Positions 62,113-64,000 of a stretch of 64,000 nt of DNA are shown one piece after another. The first letter of the stretch is position 1. Each line of letters opens with the position of its first letter. The DNA is taken from contig CP053447.1 of the NCBI GenBank assembly GCA_013285425.1, forward strand, positions 2,548,001-2,612,000, written 5' to 3'. This DNA comes from Ignavibacteriota bacterium. Its GTDB lineage: Bacteria > Bacteroidota > Ignavibacteria > Ignavibacteriales > Ignavibacteriaceae. Under the pieces are notes generated by a model. It was not told where the DNA came from and did not search any database. It saw nothing but the letters and a program-made list of their open reading frames with translations. A program made the translations under genes and the position numbers.

Positions 62113-62886
62113 ATGATCAAGCTGCAGAATATATCTTTACGATTTGATGAAAGGCTTATACTTGAAGATGTTTCTCTTAATGTAGAGAAAAATAGTGTGC
62201 ATGTAATTCTTGGTCCAAGCGGTGCAGGAAAAAGCACTATTCTTAAAGTGATTTTAGGATTAACGCAAACCGATCAAGGCAAAGTTATTATTGATGGAAA
62301 AGATATAACAACACTAAGTGAGCAGCAGATTCTGGCTATCAGAAGAAAAATCGGATTTGTTTTCCAGGGAAATGCACTTTTTGATTCTTTAACAACTGCT
62401 GAAAATACCGCTTACTTCCTTTCCTATTTTACAGATAAAAGTGAAGAACAAATAAAGAGAAAAGTAAAAGAAATTTTATCATTTGTTAATCTGAACGGAT
62501 CAGAAAACATGTATCCGGACGAACTAAGCGGCGGTATGAAAAAACGTTTAGCAATTGCGAGGGCACTTGCAACAGACCCAAAGATAATTCTTTTTGATGA
62601 GCCTACAACCGGATTAGACCCCATTAATTCAAAAGCAATTCTGGATCTCATTAAGAAATTAAAAAGAGCAGGAACTACATCAGTAATTGTTACTCATATA
62701 TTAAATGATGCAATTATGATCGGCGATGTTTTAAGTGTTATCAGCGAGGGGAAAGTTGTGCTCTCTGGAAGTGTTAAAGAAATACTTCAATCAAATAATC
62801 AGTTTATAAAAGATTTCTTTTATGAGATCTACTACGATGAATCTACATCAAACAAAATTAAAGCAGAACTTTATGAGAGAGCATAG
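62113..62886 (+). CDS. mlaF: MlaF-family ATPase of phospholipid transport
   Basis: ABC ATPase of 257 residues. Walker A is GPSGAGKST, the Q-loop GFVFQGNALFDSLT is the MlaF form, the signature is ELSGGMKKRLAIAR, Walker [12 protein letters not shown] and the H-loop VIVTHILND. The ATG lies directly after the mlaE stop. The end of the gene overlaps mlaD by 14 bases. Together with mlaE and mlaD it should form an MCE system for lipid traffic between the membranes. Confidence 0.94.
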   Translation: MIKLQNISLRFDERLILEDVSLNVEKNSVHVILGPSGAGKSTILKVILGLTQTDQGKVIIDGKDITTLSEQQILAIRRKIGFVFQGNALFDSLTTAENTAYFLSYFTDKSEEQIKRKVKEILSFVNLNGSENMYPDELSGGMKKRLAIARALATDPKIILFDEPTTGLDPINSKAILDLIKKLKRAGTTSVIVTHILNDAIMIGDVLSVISEGKVVLSGSVKEILQSNNQFIKDFFYEIYYDESTSNKIKAELYERA

Positions 62887-63835
62887 ACAAAAAAGTAATA
62901 ATCTTAAGATAGGTTTTACAGTTTTTATCGGCATTGTAATCCTATTAATTTTTAGCGTTTTAATAGGCACAAACAATTTCCTTTTCTCCAGTACATATAA
63001 TCTTTTTATCAAGCTGGATAATACTGTGGGCTTGGTTAACGGTGCCCCGGTTACATTGGGCGGTTATAAAATTGGTGAGATTGACGGTATTGAGTTTCTT
63101 ACGGTAGATTCAAAAGCTGAGATAAGAATCAAACTGAAAATAAAAACCGAGTATAAAAGTAAGATAAGGATGGATTCAAGAGCCAGAATTACAAGCATAG
63201 GAATTCTTGGTGAAAAATTTATTGATTTAAAAATCGGTAGTCCTAATGAAAAAATCATGCCGGATAACTCATTTATTGAGCAGGAACAAGTCATTTCAAT
63301 TGATAACATTTCGGAAAATCTAAAACCAGGGATAGAAAATTTTAATAAAACACTTGAGAATATAAAAGATATTACTGAGGCAATAGCTAAAGGAAACGGC
63401 ACTGTTGGAAAACTGATTAATAATTCCGACCTGATTGATAAACTTAATCATATCCTGTATAAAATTGATTTCACTCTTACATCACTTCAAAATGAAAACG
63501 GATCTTTAAATAAATTTTTAACTGATGATAAGTTATATAACAACCTTTCATCAGCAATTACTGAATTGAAGTTGCTGGGTGATAACTTAAACGACGGAAA
63601 AGGAACGTTGGGAAAACTGTTAACAAATGATTCCTTATACAATAATCTTAACAGCTCCGCAGATCAGTTGAATATTATACTTAAATCAGCTAACCAGGAC
63701 AGCACAATTGTTAATGGATTATTAAACGATAAGAGACTTTATTTGAATTTAAGTGAATTGATAATTGATATGAACAAACTCATAAATGATATTAAAGAAA
63801 ATCCGGATAGATATATAAATGTATCAGTTTTTTAG
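62873..63835 (+). CDS. mlaD: MlaD-like MCE-domain protein with repeated C-terminal region
   Basis: 320 residues from the ATG at 62873 (an earlier in-frame start would overlap far into mlaF). A TM anchor lies at about 13-32, the MCE domain at about 41-120 (NTVGLVNGAPVTLGGYKIGE), then a long extension holding four related units, at about 176 (GTVGKLINNSDLIDKL), 210 (GSLNKFLTDDKLYNNL), 245 (GTLGKLLTNDSLYNNL) and 281 (NGLLNDKRLYLNL), spaced by about 35 residues. Such extensions are common in MCE proteins of this group; the repeats suggest a regular helical tube or barrel. Confidence 0.9.
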   Translation: MREHRQKSNNLKIGFTVFIGIVILLIFSVLIGTNNFLFSSTYNLFIKLDNTVGLVNGAPVTLGGYKIGEIDGIEFLTVDSKAEIRIKLKIKTEYKSKIRMDSRARITSIGILGEKFIDLKIGSPNEKIMPDNSFIEQEQVISIDNISENLKPGIENFNKTLENIKDITEAIAKGNGTVGKLINNSDLIDKLNHILYKIDFTLTSLQNENGSLNKFLTDDKLYNNLSSAITELKLLGDNLNDGKGTLGKLLTNDSLYNNLNSSADQLNIILKSANQDSTIVNGLLNDKRLYLNLSELIIDMNKLINDIKENPDRYINVSVF

Positions 63836-63924
63836 CAGTTAATTGTTTGAACATAAGGGCTTAAAGAAATTAAAATTTATCCTAACAAAATGTAAAAGAC
63901 TTACTAACCAAAGCATAAAAAATT

Positions 63925-64000
63925 ATGAGACTAAATTTTGCAGGTGTTAAAAGAAAAGAGCTTTATTCACCAAATCATATTACAAACGATTCTTTAATAC
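63925..64000 (+). CDS. Start of a further gene, cut by the window edge
   Basis: An ATG at 63925 opens a frame (MRLNFAGVKRKELYSPNHI, 25 codons) with no stop to the window end. Too little is seen to name it. No clear ribosome-binding site is visible; the upstream 89 bases hold nothing else obvious. Confidence 0.5.
   Translation, partial: MRLNFAGVKRKELYSPNHITNDSLI

Noticed and set aside
1..64000. CRISPR array, prophage or toxin-antitoxin module
   Set aside because: No regularly spaced repeats, cas, integrase, phage structural or recognisable toxin genes were found on either strand.

Overview
The window is AT-rich chromosomal DNA. It most resembles the Ignavibacteria/Chlorobi side of the Bacteroidota superphylum. 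Three proteins end in the type IX secretion (T9SS) sorting domain with the NYPNPFNP motif, and there is a PorV-like outer-membrane protein. Several promoters read TTG-N19/20-TAnnTT, the Bacteroidota sigma pattern. There is bacillithiol synthesis (BshA) and a SufU-type suf operon. No phage, CRISPR array, rRNA or insertion sequence with a transposase was seen. The taxonomic call is inference from gene content.

Layout. 1-10.4 kb: the 3' end of uvrA, a SulP anion transporter, a secreted polysaccharide deacetylase, a coupled minus-strand set (bshA, a DNPH1-like nucleotide hydrolase, an unknown gene, an RsmF-like rRNA methyltransferase), then a sugar-kinase / SDR reductase / HAD-phosphatase set ending inside an antisense tRNA-Arg(CCT). 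10.7-17.7 kb: sufB-C-D-S-U, a DUF59 gene, a bacilliredoxin and an Rrf2 regulator with three cysteines, a complete iron-sulfur assembly and thiol-repair block. 18-40 kb, all minus strand: a large peptide/amide utilisation region. Its core is a tightly packed seven-gene run (rpiR, TonB-dependent receptor, large secreted protein, PorV-like protein, Ntn amidohydrolase, secreted cyanophycinase-like S51 peptidase, M14 carboxypeptidase). Around it lie a second S51 peptidase, an M20 peptidase, a YfcC-type carrier, an amino-acid racemase of the enolase superfamily, a HEAT-repeat/S12 hydrolase, a D-cysteine-desulfhydrase-like enzyme and a saccharopine-dehydrogenase-like enzyme.

40.3-56.4 kb, plus strand: two tandem, diverged copies of one seven-gene efflux operon (TetR, HlyD lipoprotein, ATPase 1, TolC, ATPase 2, two ABC-2 permeases), a split version of the YbhG-YbhF-YbhS-YbhR type. 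A third TetR gene lies between the copies. Copy 1, but not copy 2, is interrupted at two junctions by four-helix-bundle (S23/IVP family) genes. One carries an in-frame stop and the other is enclosed by 24-bp inverted repeats.

56.4-64 kb: small envelope proteins, a DUF3943 protein, an Omp85-like barrel, a nucleotidyltransferase and an MlaE-MlaF-MlaD lipid-transport set, followed by the first codons of a further gene.

The strongest leads are the four-helix-bundle cassettes inside a protein-coding operon, the asymmetric duplicated efflux system with its shared operator, and the RpiR-headed amide/peptide utilisation operon.
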